Shown here: one piece after another, positions 25,883-34,131 of the stretch
How positions within the stretch are numbered: the first letter of the stretch is position 1
Layout: each line of letters opens with the position of its first letter
Assembly: GCA_002391105.1 (NCBI GenBank)
Contig: DGRT01000079.1
Coordinates: 1 to 34,785, forward strand
Length of the DNA: 34,785 bases
From: Lachnospiraceae bacterium UBA4381
Lineage (GTDB): Bacteria > Bacillota > Clostridia > Lachnospirales > Lachnospiraceae
Direction: 5' to 3'
Program-made: the position numbers and the translations under genes
Notes under the pieces: model-generated
What the model was told of the DNA's origin: nothing
Databases searched by the model: none
Seen by the model: the letters and a program-made list of their open reading frames with translations, nothing else

Positions 25883-25930
25883 TTTTATCAACTTTAACTT
25901 TTATCAACTTTATCTTTTATCAGCTTTAAT
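25883..25930. repeat. Three tandem 16-bp repeats upstream of the transporter gene
   Basis: TTTTATCAACTTTAAC (25883-25898), TTTTATCAACTTTATC (25899-25914) and TTTTATCAGCTTTAAT (25915-25930). They start about 28 bases before the transporter ATG and overlap its expected leader. They may be binding sites for a regulator or a recent duplication. Confidence 0.85.
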
Positions 25931-25964
25931 TATGAAGGATGTTAATCCAATTCCACCGGTAAGT

Positions 25965-26016
25965 ATTTAGACAAAATCTGATTTGTGACTAGAATTTAGA
26001 CAAATCCCTGATTTTG
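25965..26016. promoter_or_regulatory. Two direct repeats of about 21 bp, candidate operator
   Basis: ATTTAGACAAAATCTGATTTG (25965-25985, given here as ATTTAGACAAA plus ATCTGATTTG) recurs as ATTTAGACAAA plus TCCCTGATTTTG at 25994-26016, a 29-base offset. They are 110-160 bases upstream of the transporter ATG. The rest of the 25856-26191 gap holds the 16-bp repeats, a terminator and REP copy J. Confidence 0.55.
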
Positions 26017-26126
26017 TCGTAATGATTTTCCTGAAATACGGATGCCCTGTTATATTTAGATGACTGACTTGCGAAGCACTGTTTTACGCAGTTCCGGTTA
26101 TTGCACAACCTTTTATCCTGCCAAAT

Positions 26127-26156
26127 AAAAAAGACAAGGTGATCACTCACCCTGCC
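26127..26156 (-). terminator. Rho-independent terminator of the two-component operon
   Basis: Minus strand: GGCAGGGTGA pairs with TCACCTTGTC around a GTGA (GNRA) tetraloop, followed by six T residues. It is 35 bases past the stop codon of the histidine kinase gene. Confidence 0.85.
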
Positions 26157-26161
26157 TCATG

Positions 26162-26188
26162 GTGACAAGGGGACAGTCCCCTTGTCAC
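26162..26188. repeat. REP palindrome copy J (near-perfect palindrome)
   Basis: Arms GTGACAAGGGGA and TCCCCTTGTCAC around CAG. It sits 3 bases after the histidine kinase stop codon and 5 bases before the terminator stem. It is about 10 kb from the nearest other copy. Confidence 0.92.
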
Positions 26189-26191
26189 ATA

Positions 26192-27871
26192 TTAGAATGT
26201 TACGATAAATATATTTTTACCTGAGTCTGCATCCTCTCTGGAAGATGCCTTTATCGTACCATTATGCTCCTCTACTATTGAAACAGCTATGGATAACCCC
26301 AGTCCATATCCGGAAATTTTTTCTCTGGATTTATCCGCTCTGTAGAACCTCTCAAATATTTTACTACATTCCTCCTCGGTAAGGGCATTTCCCTCATTCT
26401 CTACCGTAAGGCAGATAGAATGATCACCCTTTTTATGAATTCCGGTAATACTTTTCCCTGACAGCCTTACCCTTACAGTGCTTCCGTCAAAGCTGTATTT
26501 AAGTGCGTTATCAACCAGTATTCCAACAAGTCTTCTCAGCTTTGCCGGATCTCCGGTCATCCTGATATTTTCATCGATTTCGCTTATAAGCTCTTTTCCG
26601 GCTTCGTAATATATAGGATCCCAGACCAAAAGCTCCTCTTCCACAAGCTCCGAAAGCTGAACCTCTTCTTTTATAAGCTCCTTCTCGGATATATCTCCTC
26701 TTGCCACCTCCAGCAGCTCCTGTACCAGTTCCTTCATTCTTTCAGATTCGATCCTGATATTATCCAGCCTTCTGACATTCTTATCACTGTTTCTGTCACC
26801 GGACTTCATCATCATATCCGTGTTGGATATAATTACCGCCAAAGGAGTCTTGAGTTCATGGGACGCATCAGCAACAAATCTTTTCTGATCACTCCACGCC
26901 TTTTCCACCGGCCTCAGCACCTTTCTGGAGAGGAAAATGCTTAATATAAGCATTACTATAATAACTCCCAGACTTATGAGTATAGACCTTTTCAGCATAC
27001 TGCTCAGCATATTTTTAGCAGAGGATACGTCTGCATATGCTATATAAATCTGTCCATCCATACTATCTTTCTGCAAACAGAATCTAAGTCCATAGTCCTC
27101 CAGTTCGCCGTGCCTCATCTCCCCTGGATAGGTAAGGGATGCTATTTCATTTTCATATGGAGTTGCCTGCACTATTTCCTGTATATAGGTATCCTCCATA
27201 TAAAACATATCATTTCTTATGGTCTGAATATCATAATTAGCTTCTTCTAAGTCCCCTGCAACTGTCTCGTTTGTTTCTTCGGAAGCCACCACATCTGTAT
27301 CATCTGTTTCTCCGGAAGCCACCACACCTGTATCGTCTGCTTCTTTGGAAGCCGCCACATCTGTATCGGCTGCTTCCTGAGAATCTGCCTCATCCGCTGC
27401 TATCAGCTCCACCAAAAGAATGGATACTCTGGATGTATCATCTCCAAACTTATCCATCATGTTTCCCATCTTGTCATTCATTAAGCTGTCATTATTACCC
27501 ATCTGACCTTCAAATGGTCCGGCAGTAATACCCTCCGTCACTTCCTCCGGCTGTCCCTCTGACTGTCCTTCTGTCACTTCCTCCGGCTGTCCCTCTGACT
27601 GTCCTTCTGTCACTTCCTCCGGCCACTCCTCTGATGAGCCATCCACAGGCGCCATATTATCCTCCGGCTTCCATCCAAAGCCCTGATTCTCACGGTTCCA
27701 TCTCATATTTCTCTTTTCATTCAGGGCAATCTCCAGAGCCTTAACAGTATTCTCCCTGTATTCCTTACTGGAGGAATAGTATTGTATAGAAAAAATAGTC
27801 ATCAGAAAAATGACGACTATTCCCATAAAAACAAGTACAAATTCAATTCTTAGCTTCTTTAATTCTTTCAT
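26192..27871 (-). CDS. Membrane histidine kinase with repeat-rich extracytoplasmic sensor
   Basis: 559 residues. Membrane helices at about 9-30 and 296-315 flank a sensor of about 260 residues that contains two tandem-repeat tracts (Glu/Gly/Gln-rich at 82-120; Asp/Ala/Thr-rich at 165-208). HisKA: FVADASHELKTPLAVI, His338. HATPase_c: N box VDNALKYS (N455), and a G1 region reading ENEGNALTEEE instead of the usual D-x-G-x-G. IFERFYRADKSR and GYGLGLSIA are intact. It pairs with the OmpR-type regulator gene 69 bases upstream on the same strand. The ATG has no strong ribosome site. The signal is unknown. Confidence 0.93.
   Translation of the reverse strand: MKELKKLRIEFVLVFMGIVVIFLMTIFSIQYYSSSKEYRENTVKALEIALNEKRNMRWNRENQGFGWKPEDNMAPVDGSSEEWPEEVTEGQSEGQPEEVTEGQSEGQPEEVTEGITAGPFEGQMGNNDSLMNDKMGNMMDKFGDDTSRVSILLVELIAADEADSQEAADTDVAASKEADDTGVVASGETDDTDVVASEETNETVAGDLEEANYDIQTIRNDMFYMEDTYIQEIVQATPYENEIASLTYPGEMRHGELEDYGLRFCLQKDSMDGQIYIAYADVSSAKNMLSSMLKRSILISLGVIIVMLILSIFLSRKVLRPVEKAWSDQKRFVADASHELKTPLAVIISNTDMMMKSGDRNSDKNVRRLDNIRIESERMKELVQELLEVARGDISEKELIKEEVQLSELVEEELLVWDPIYYEAGKELISEIDENIRMTGDPAKLRRLVGILVDNALKYSFDGSTVRVRLSGKSITGIHKKGDHSICLTVENEGNALTEEECSKIFERFYRADKSREKISGYGLGLSIAVSIVEEHNGTIKASSREDADSGKNIFIVTF
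27264..27385 (-). repeat. 33-bp minisatellite in the kinase sensor
   Basis: Units at 27264-27296, 27297-27329 and 27330-27362, plus a partial fourth, share the core GGAAGCC and a terminal CCACA-CT. They encode 11-residue units such as DVAASKEADDT, GVVASGETDDT and DVVASEETNET. Confidence 0.82.
27531..27629 (-). repeat. 36-bp minisatellite in the kinase sensor
   Basis: Units at 27531-27566 and 27567-27602, with a partial unit at 27603-27629, share CACTTCCTCCGGCTGTCC. They encode EGQPEEVTEGQS-type 12-residue units. The two full copies are nearly identical, suggesting recent expansion. Confidence 0.88.
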
Positions 27872-27940
27872 ATTATAATATCGTATCTACCTAATCAGAA
27901 CAGCCTCTACAAATACCTTTTACAAAATAAAACCCGCTCA

Positions 27941-28615
27941 TTACTCTCCCACTTTTAATATATATCCCTTCATTCGGATTACATTTATGGAAACATTCGA
28001 CTTAAGAGCACTAAGCTTACGTCTGAGAAATGATACATATGCTTCAACATTGTTATCCCCGGCATCCGAATCATATCCCCATATCTTATTGATAATGGTT
28101 TCCTTGGAAAGAATACTCTCCCCGCTCAGCATCAGATACCGCATCAATTCAAATTCCTTCGTATTGAGTCTGATGGACTTATCACCCTTTTTTAACTCCT
28201 GGGTTGAGGTTGCCAGAGTTAGATCACCAAAGGTAATATCATCCGGAATTATCTCCGTCTTTCTTCTCATTATGGCGTGAAGCGCAGCCACCAGCTCTGC
28301 GTTTTGGAAGGGCTTCGTCAGATAATAATCCGCGCCCAGATTAAGCCCATTTACTCTGTCATTTAATTCTGTCCGGGCTGTCAGCATAAGAACAGGAGTT
28401 GCTATATCCTCCTCGCGAAGCTTCTTCAGAATCTCAAACCCGTCCATTCCGGGAAGCATCACATCCAGAACTATGGCATCATATATACCGGAGACCGCAT
28501 CATAGTATCCCGACTCTCCATCATTCTGAATATCAACTATGTTCCCTGCGTCCTCTATTACATCTGCAATAGTTTCCGCAAGCCTCTTCTCGTCCTCTAC
28601 AACCAGTACCCGCAT
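27941..28615 (-). CDS. OmpR/PhoB-family response regulator
   Basis: 224 residues. The receiver domain (about 1-115) has the acidic pair E7-D8, phospho-acceptor D51 (AIVLDVMLPG), T79 and K101 (LTKPFQ). The C-terminal winged-helix DNA-binding domain (about 127-222) has LNTKEFELMRYLML and VEAYVSFLRRKLSAL. AAGGA is 6 bases before the ATG. It is co-directional with the histidine kinase gene downstream and with the LemA gene upstream (43-base gap), so the three genes may share a transcript. Confidence 0.95.
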   Translation of the reverse strand: MRVLVVEDEKRLAETIADVIEDAGNIVDIQNDGESGYYDAVSGIYDAIVLDVMLPGMDGFEILKKLREEDIATPVLMLTARTELNDRVNGLNLGADYYLTKPFQNAELVAALHAIMRRKTEIIPDDITFGDLTLATSTQELKKGDKSIRLNTKEFELMRYLMLSGESILSKETIINKIWGYDSDAGDNNVEAYVSFLRRKLSALKSNVSINVIRMKGYILKVGE

Positions 28616-28657
28616 AGCTTATCCTTCAACTTCCTTACAATCCGTTATTATTCTTTC

Positions 28658-29170
28658 CTACAGCTCCTTGAAATAGTAAACAAATGTAGCCTTATCCTTC
28701 TTCTTATGGAACATAGCTATAACACTGGCAGGAAATGATGCAATATAATGATTAAATGCATTTGCACTCTTATTATAGGCCAGACTTGCTCTTATCAGTT
28801 CATTTCGGGCATCATTGAACTTACGTAAGTGTGTGCCGAAATCTTCTTCCTCTTTAAGCTCCGGATGCTCCGCTAAAAGTTCTCTGAGTATCTCATCCTG
28901 TCTATCCAGCTTATCAGCATTTGCCGCCTGCATAATAGGTGGCATTCCCAGGCCAAATGTATTTACATCCAGCGGTTCAAGCTTATTTTCAATCTCTTTT
29001 TTCTCAAGCAGCTCAGCTATCTTGGTGAGCTGATGCGCTCTATCCCAAAGGCTTGTATCTATCTCAGAGCATTTGTCCCTGGCAACCATATCCATCTTAT
29101 TTACCTTGACTGTAACAGAGATGAATGCTACCCCAAGTGCCACAAATGCTAACACTACTATCCAGCCCAT
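28658..29170 (-). CDS. LemA family protein (second copy)
   Basis: 170 residues from the ATG at 29168-29170, with GGAGG 6 bases upstream; the frame is open further upstream but lacks a ribosome site. The N-terminal membrane helix (MGWIVVLAFVALGVAFISVT) is followed by a helical domain with DTSLWDRAHQLTKIAELLEK and NDARNELIRASLAYNKSANA, then FNHYIASFPASVIA, the LemA pattern. It differs clearly from the LemA at 7670. It is divergent from the TetR gene and precedes the two-component genes. Confidence 0.85.
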   Translation of the reverse strand: MGWIVVLAFVALGVAFISVTVKVNKMDMVARDKCSEIDTSLWDRAHQLTKIAELLEKKEIENKLEPLDVNTFGLGMPPIMQAANADKLDRQDEILRELLAEHPELKEEEDFGTHLRKFNDARNELIRASLAYNKSANAFNHYIASFPASVIAMFHKKKDKATFVYYFKEL

Positions 29171-29206
29171 TTCTATCCTCCAAATGTACCTGACTGTTTT
29201 TTCATA

Positions 29207-29231
29207 CAACGTATATCTTAACATAGCGTTG
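29207..29231. promoter_or_regulatory. Possible operator dyad between LemA and TetR genes
   Basis: CAACG (29207-29211) and CGTTG (29227-29231) form an inverted pair with 15 bases between, in the divergent 147-base gap. TetR-type repressors often bind such sites beside their own gene. The arms are short, so this is weak. Confidence 0.3.
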
Positions 29232-29317
29232 AAAAATATTAAAGACCGTTTTGGTTTTATAACCTTTAGTTTTGTGATAAAATAGTCTGGTGCAATCATA
29301 ATTCTAAGGAGGGACAC

Positions 29318-29887
29318 ATGGTAAACTCAACTATCACAAAGACTTCTATAGCTGAAAGCCTCAAGGAGCTCTGCCACAGCAAGGGCTTTGAGAAGATTAC
29401 CATCAAGGATATATCCGAAAAATGCGGTATCAACCGTCAGACGTTCTACTACCACTTTCAGGATAAGTACGACTTATTAGAATGGATATATAAAACCGAG
29501 CTCATCGATAAATATACTCAGGATATCAGTTTCGATAACTGGCCCGAAAAATTCTTTATGATACTTACCGAAATAAAAAACAGCAAAGCCTTCTATATCA
29601 ATACTATCACCCATACTGAGGACTATATGAAAAGCAGTATGCTGTACCAGGCGCAGCAGATATTCCAGTATGCCATTGATTCACTGGACGAAACCAAGGT
29701 CGTTAATCAGACAGAAAGAGACTTCATCACCAAATTCTTTGCATATGGTGTATGTGGAACGATAATTGAATGGATAGAAAACGGCATGGAAGCATCACCT
29801 GATGAAATATGCTGCCGGATGACCACTATGAGAGATCTCTGCGAAAAAGCCGCATATGATTTCGTTTCTGACAATCGTACTTTCTGA
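29318..29887 (+). CDS. TetR/AcrR family regulator
   Basis: 189 residues; AAGGAGG precedes the ATG. The N-terminal HTH (about 5-55) reads TKTSIAESLKELCHSKGFEK, ITIKDISEKCGINRQTFYYH and FQDKYDLLEWIY. The C-terminal ligand domain (about 60-185) is helical and resembles the DhaS-type TetR_C_8 group (FAYGVCGTIIEWIENGM). It probably represses its own and the divergent LemA promoter, or the transporter operon; targets are inferred only. The gap of about 165 bases downstream holds the M23 promoter and nothing else seen. Confidence 0.9.
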   Translation: MVNSTITKTSIAESLKELCHSKGFEKITIKDISEKCGINRQTFYYHFQDKYDLLEWIYKTELIDKYTQDISFDNWPEKFFMILTEIKNSKAFYINTITHTEDYMKSSMLYQAQQIFQYAIDSLDETKVVNQTERDFITKFFAYGVCGTIIEWIENGMEASPDEICCRMTTMRDLCEKAAYDFVSDNRTF

Positions 29888-29994
29888 TAAGGTCATCCCT
29901 AAAGAAACCCATTTCCCAATTCCAAAATGCACCCTTACCTTTCAAGGTTTGCTCAAAATACGCCCTAAATGCCCATTTTTAGCCAAATTCAGGG

Positions 29995-30023
29995 TTGAAA
30001 TATGATTTTCTATATAGTATAAT
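29995..30023 (+). promoter_or_regulatory. Sigma-70-type promoter of the M23 peptidase gene
   Basis: TTGAAA (29995-30000), 17 bases, perfect TATAAT (30018-30023), about 54 bases upstream of the preferred start codon. Confidence 0.78.
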
Positions 30024-30076
30024 TTTTTTCTGGTAAACATAATTCTGAATTTATGGTAAACCACCGAGGTGCTTAT

Positions 30077-31528
30077 ATGGTAAAATCTTTAAATAAAAAA
30101 CTTATCGGCGCTGTCATGGCTGGTGTGATGCTTGCCGGATCGCTTACCGTACCATTTTCTAACGGCATCAGTAATGTTTATGCTGACGAATCCTTAGAGG
30201 AAGCCGAGGCTGAAAGAGCTGAAACCCAGCAGAAAAAAGCCGAGGCCGAGAGAAAGCTGAAGCAACTGGAAAGTGGCAAGGATGATCTCCTTCAGGTAAT
30301 CGAAGATCTTGATAACGAGATTCTCTCCTATGAAGGCAAGATAAGTGAGCTGGATGACGAGCGTAACAAGCTTCAGATCAAGGCAACCATAACCGAAAGT
30401 AATATGCAGAATGCTTTTGTTGCTGAAACCAATCAGTATAACAGCATGAAGGAGCGTATCCAGTTTGCATATGAAAATGGAGACGCTGCATACATTGAAG
30501 CTCTTCTGTCTATCAAGGAATACTCCAGTGCTATAAATCAGTCTGAATATGTATCGAAGGTTTCTGAATATGACCAGACCCAGTTAAACAGTCTGTTGGA
30601 GATAGAAGAACAGATAGCTGACTATCAGGGCGAGATTGAAAACAGCATTACCGCAGTTAATCTGCTTCAGTCAGAAACTGAAGGAGAACAGGAAGCTCTG
30701 GAAGTGATGCAGGCGGGTAAGAAGGAAACGCTGGAAGCATATAATCAGGAAATATCAGATACTGAGTACAGTATTGAAGAGCTTGAGGCTATGGAGCAGG
30801 AACAGGACAGTATTATAGCCGCTATTGAAGCTGAGGCAGAACAGATCAGAGCTGCTGCCGAGGCCGCTGCTGCTGAACAGGCCGCCGCTGCTCAGGCTGC
30901 CGCACAGGCTGCTGCTCAGGCCGCCGCTGAAGAGGCTGCAAGAAAGGCTGCAGAGGAAGAAGCTGCAAGACAGGCTGCCGCCGCTGCTGCTCAGGCTGCT
31001 GCCGAGGGAGCTTCACCAACCGATGCTTCTTATACAACAAGCTACGAGGTTACTACAGAAGCGACTACACAAGCAACCACACAGGCTTACTATGATGCGT
31101 CAGCCTACTATGATGCCACAACCATAGCAACCTATACCGGCGGAGGCTTCACCTGGCCTATGCCATCATCATATACTATAACCTCTCCATTCGGAATGAG
31201 AAATATCGATGTTCCGGGAGCTACCAGCAATCACAGAGGTGTTGATATATCCTGTCCTTCGGGTTCAAGTGTTGTAGCTGCCGCCGATGGAATAGTTTCT
31301 TATGTAGGTTATATGGGTACTGCAGGAAATGCAGTTCTTATCTCACACGGTAATGGACTTACCACAATGTATTATCATCTGTCAGCCTTCAATACAAGCG
31401 TTGGCGCAAATGTATATGCCGGTCAGACCATTGCTTATTCAGGAAACACCGGAGCATCCTCCGGACCACATCTCCATTTTGGTGTGAGAATAAATGGAGC
31501 ATATGCCGATCCTATGGCATATTTCTAA
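30077..31528 (+). CDS. Secreted coiled-coil M23 metallopeptidase (EnvC/NlpD-like)
   Basis: 483 residues from the ATG at 30077, five bases after GAGGTG; an ATG at 30053 adds eight residues but lacks a ribosome site. Signal peptide with likely cleavage after VYA (about 36). A long coiled coil (about 38-250) is followed by an Ala-rich Glu/Gln/Arg tract (about 258-311) and a Thr/Tyr-rich linker. The M23 domain starts near 358 (TWPMPSSYTITSPFG). Zinc ligands are present: H386 and D390 (HRGVDIS), H465 and H467 (PHLHFG). It should cut peptidoglycan peptide bridges, or regulate amidases, during growth or division. It has its own promoter and terminator. Confidence 0.94.
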   Translation: MVKSLNKKLIGAVMAGVMLAGSLTVPFSNGISNVYADESLEEAEAERAETQQKKAEAERKLKQLESGKDDLLQVIEDLDNEILSYEGKISELDDERNKLQIKATITESNMQNAFVAETNQYNSMKERIQFAYENGDAAYIEALLSIKEYSSAINQSEYVSKVSEYDQTQLNSLLEIEEQIADYQGEIENSITAVNLLQSETEGEQEALEVMQAGKKETLEAYNQEISDTEYSIEELEAMEQEQDSIIAAIEAEAEQIRAAAEAAAAEQAAAAQAAAQAAAQAAAEEAARKAAEEEAARQAAAAAAQAAAEGASPTDASYTTSYEVTTEATTQATTQAYYDASAYYDATTIATYTGGGFTWPMPSSYTITSPFGMRNIDVPGATSNHRGVDISCPSGSSVVAAADGIVSYVGYMGTAGNAVLISHGNGLTTMYYHLSAFNTSVGANVYAGQTIAYSGNTGASSGPHLHFGVRINGAYADPMAYF

Positions 31529-31554
31529 ATCGATTGTGATGGGGGAAGTCACAT

Positions 31555-31600
31555 AAAAAAAGAGCTGGTTTACAAATTCTTGTAAACCAGTTCTTTTATT
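31555..31600. terminator. Bidirectional terminator between the M23 gene and glgB
   Basis: AGAGCTGGTTTACAA (31561-31575) pairs with TTGTAAACCAGTTCT (31580-31594, one G-T pair) around ATTC. A T run follows on the plus strand and a run of A residues (31555-31560) gives T residues on the minus strand, serving both converging genes. Confidence 0.92.
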
Positions 31601-31659
31601 TTATATGTTTAGTTCTCTTTATCTGCTGTTTCTTTCTTAGATGCTACACCGGAACCGGA

Positions 31660-34041
31660 CTACTTAGTCCCTTCCTCCCCGGCAGATGATTTCTTTGCAG
31701 CCTTTCCGGTATCCTTTGAAGAAGACTTTCCGGTATTCTTTACAGTAGTCTTAGTATTCTTTGCAGCTTTTGCCTTTTCAGCCTTCAGCTCAGCTAAAGC
31801 CTCTTTCTCATCCTTATAGTCATACTTAAGAACTGTTACAGAAAGCGGAGGTACATCGATTACTACTGAGTTGTTCATCCTGTCCGCCTTAACATGCTCA
31901 GCCTTTATGACCTTCTTATCACCGATATTTCTTCCAAGACCGCCATACTTCTTGTCATCAGATGAGAGGATCTCTTTATAGGTTGTAAGACATGGAACTC
32001 CAACTCTGTAGTCCTTACGTTCTACAGGAACAAAGTTGCATATAAACATGAGCTGATCCTTCTCGGTCTTGCCACGACGGACAAATGCTACGATACCGCT
32101 ATCCGCATCATCAACCTTGGTCCACTCGAAGCCCACAACTTCATTATCATTATAGTAAAGCGCATCATACTTTGTATAAAGATGATTCAGATCCTTTACG
32201 AAGTCCTGCATTCCCTGATGAAGCGGATTGTCCAGCAGGAACCAGTCAAGCGATCTTGCCTCACTCCACTCACGAAGCTGAGCAAATTCCTGTCCCATAA
32301 AGAGAAGCTTCTTTCCGGGATGTCCGGTCATGAAACCGTAAGCTGTACGAAGGTTAGCAAACTTGTCAACCTCGAAGCCGGGCATCTTATTGATCATAGA
32401 GCACTTCAGATGAACAACCTCATCATGGGATATTACAAGAATATAGTTCTCCGCATAAGCATATGAAAGTGAAAATGTAAGTCTGTTATGATTAAACTTT
32501 CTAAAATAAGGATCCAGCTTCATATACTCCAGGAAGTCATTCATCCAGCCCATATTCCATTTGAAGAGGAAGCCAAGTCCCTTCATATCTGCAGGAGCTG
32601 TAACGCCCGGCCATGCGGTTGACTCCTCAGCTATAAGATATGCACCTGGGTTTCTCTCTTCCATAACAGTATTGATATTCTGAAGAAGCGCTATAGCCTC
32701 AAGATTCTCCTTACCGCCATCCTTGTTGGCTACCCACTCTCCATCTCTTTTACCATAATCAAGATAGAGCATGGACGCAACAGCATCAACACGAAGAGCA
32801 TCTATATGATACTTTTCAACCCAGAACAGCGCATTTGAAGTAAGGAAGTTAGATACTTCATTTCTGCCATAATCAAAGATATATGTACCCCAGTCCGGAT
32901 GCTCGCCCTTTCGTGGATCTGCATTTTCATAAAGAGGCATGCCATCGAAACGTCCTAGTCCGTGTGCATCTCTTGGAAAATGTGCCGGTACCCAGTCAAG
33001 GATGACACCTATACCAAGCTTATGCATATGATCCACAAAGTAAGCAAAGTCCTCAGGAGTTCCATATCTGGAGGTAGGTGCATAGTAATTAGTTACCTGA
33101 TAGCCCCAGGATCCATCAAACGGATATTCGGCAATACCCATAAGCTCTATATGAGTATAGCCCATATCAACAAGATATTTTCCTATCTCCTCAGCATATT
33201 CTCTATAATTAAAGAAACCAAAATCACTATCCTCTATCTTCTTCTTCCAGGAACCGAGATGACATTCATAGATAGACATAGGCATCTTCATACGTGCCAC
33301 TCTGTCCAGCTTCTTTCTTTCAGTCATCCACTTATCATCTGTCCACTTAAGGTTGGAAATATCAACAACGATATTGGCATTATCCGGGCGAACCTGATCC
33401 TGATTACCATATGGATCTGCCTTATAAAGAATATCACCATATCTGGTAAGGATCTGGAACTTATATATAGCTCCGGGCATTACATCAGGAATAAAGAGCT
33501 CATATACACCGGATGTACTGTGAAGCTGCATCGGATTCAGCGCTCCATCCCACATATTGAAATCACCAACTACAGATACACGACGGGCATCCGGCGCCCA
33601 TACGGCAAAGTATGTACCCTTTACTCCGTCTATTTCCATAGGGTGTGCACCCATTTTGTTATATACATCGTAGTTCTTACCCTCTGCAAAAAGGTAAGCA
33701 TCATAATCTGTAAAAAGTCCATCAAATGCATAAGCATCTGCCGTCTCAACGGATGTACCGTCATAGTACTCTGTTACATATCTATATGCATTTCCTTTAA
33801 ATTCCTTCTTAGGAAAGTAAGCACCATAGAACCCCTCTTCACTTATCTTCTCCATAGGTATAAGCTTCTTACCTCTTGGCGCCTTGATCGATACAGATGA
33901 TGAATGTGGCTTATAGCATGTGATTACCTGACCATCACCATAGTCATGATTACCCAAAAGATGACGTGGTGCATTAATCTTTCCATCAATAAGCTCATCA
34001 TACAGTATCCAGTTAATCCAGTTCTGCAGCTTAGTTTTCAT
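31660..34041 (-). CDS. glgB: 1,4-alpha-glucan branching enzyme
   Basis: 793 residues. A helical N-terminal region and a CBM48-type domain (about 140-230, with FAVWAPDARRVSVVGDFN) precede the GH13 barrel. Catalytic residues are D419 (DALRVDAVASMLYLDYG), E472 (LIAEESTAWPG) and the H539-D540 pair (VISHDEVVH). It forms alpha-1,6 branches in glycogen. The C-terminus has an unusual tail of about 45 residues rich in Lys, Ala, Thr and Ser. It stops at TAG (31660-31662), after which the same frame stays open for 16 more codons of like composition up to TAA at 31609. GGAGGGG precedes the ATG. The Hsp70-family gene lies 90 bases upstream on the same strand. Confidence 0.96.
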   Translation of the reverse strand: MKTKLQNWINWILYDELIDGKINAPRHLLGNHDYGDGQVITCYKPHSSSVSIKAPRGKKLIPMEKISEEGFYGAYFPKKEFKGNAYRYVTEYYDGTSVETADAYAFDGLFTDYDAYLFAEGKNYDVYNKMGAHPMEIDGVKGTYFAVWAPDARRVSVVGDFNMWDGALNPMQLHSTSGVYELFIPDVMPGAIYKFQILTRYGDILYKADPYGNQDQVRPDNANIVVDISNLKWTDDKWMTERKKLDRVARMKMPMSIYECHLGSWKKKIEDSDFGFFNYREYAEEIGKYLVDMGYTHIELMGIAEYPFDGSWGYQVTNYYAPTSRYGTPEDFAYFVDHMHKLGIGVILDWVPAHFPRDAHGLGRFDGMPLYENADPRKGEHPDWGTYIFDYGRNEVSNFLTSNALFWVEKYHIDALRVDAVASMLYLDYGKRDGEWVANKDGGKENLEAIALLQNINTVMEERNPGAYLIAEESTAWPGVTAPADMKGLGFLFKWNMGWMNDFLEYMKLDPYFRKFNHNRLTFSLSYAYAENYILVISHDEVVHLKCSMINKMPGFEVDKFANLRTAYGFMTGHPGKKLLFMGQEFAQLREWSEARSLDWFLLDNPLHQGMQDFVKDLNHLYTKYDALYYNDNEVVGFEWTKVDDADSGIVAFVRRGKTEKDQLMFICNFVPVERKDYRVGVPCLTTYKEILSSDDKKYGGLGRNIGDKKVIKAEHVKADRMNNSVVIDVPPLSVTVLKYDYKDEKEALAELKAEKAKAAKNTKTTVKNTGKSSSKDTGKAAKKSSAGEEGTK

Positions 34042-34131
34042 CTAACACCCCTCCCGCTGTTATATATATGCAACCATTCTAACATTATTTATGGGATATC
34101 GCAATCAAACATTCCTGTCAACACTTCCTGA

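Noticed and set aside
26490..26510. Kinase at 26192 as inactive because of a changed G1 box (ENEGNAL)
   Set aside because: N/D and similar changes at this box occur in working kinases, and the His, N box and GLGL motif are intact; noted but not called defective.
32962..33900. 312-codon open frame on the plus strand
   Set aside because: It lies wholly antisense to glgB, whose catalytic motifs are intact, has no ribosome site and shows no recognisable domain.
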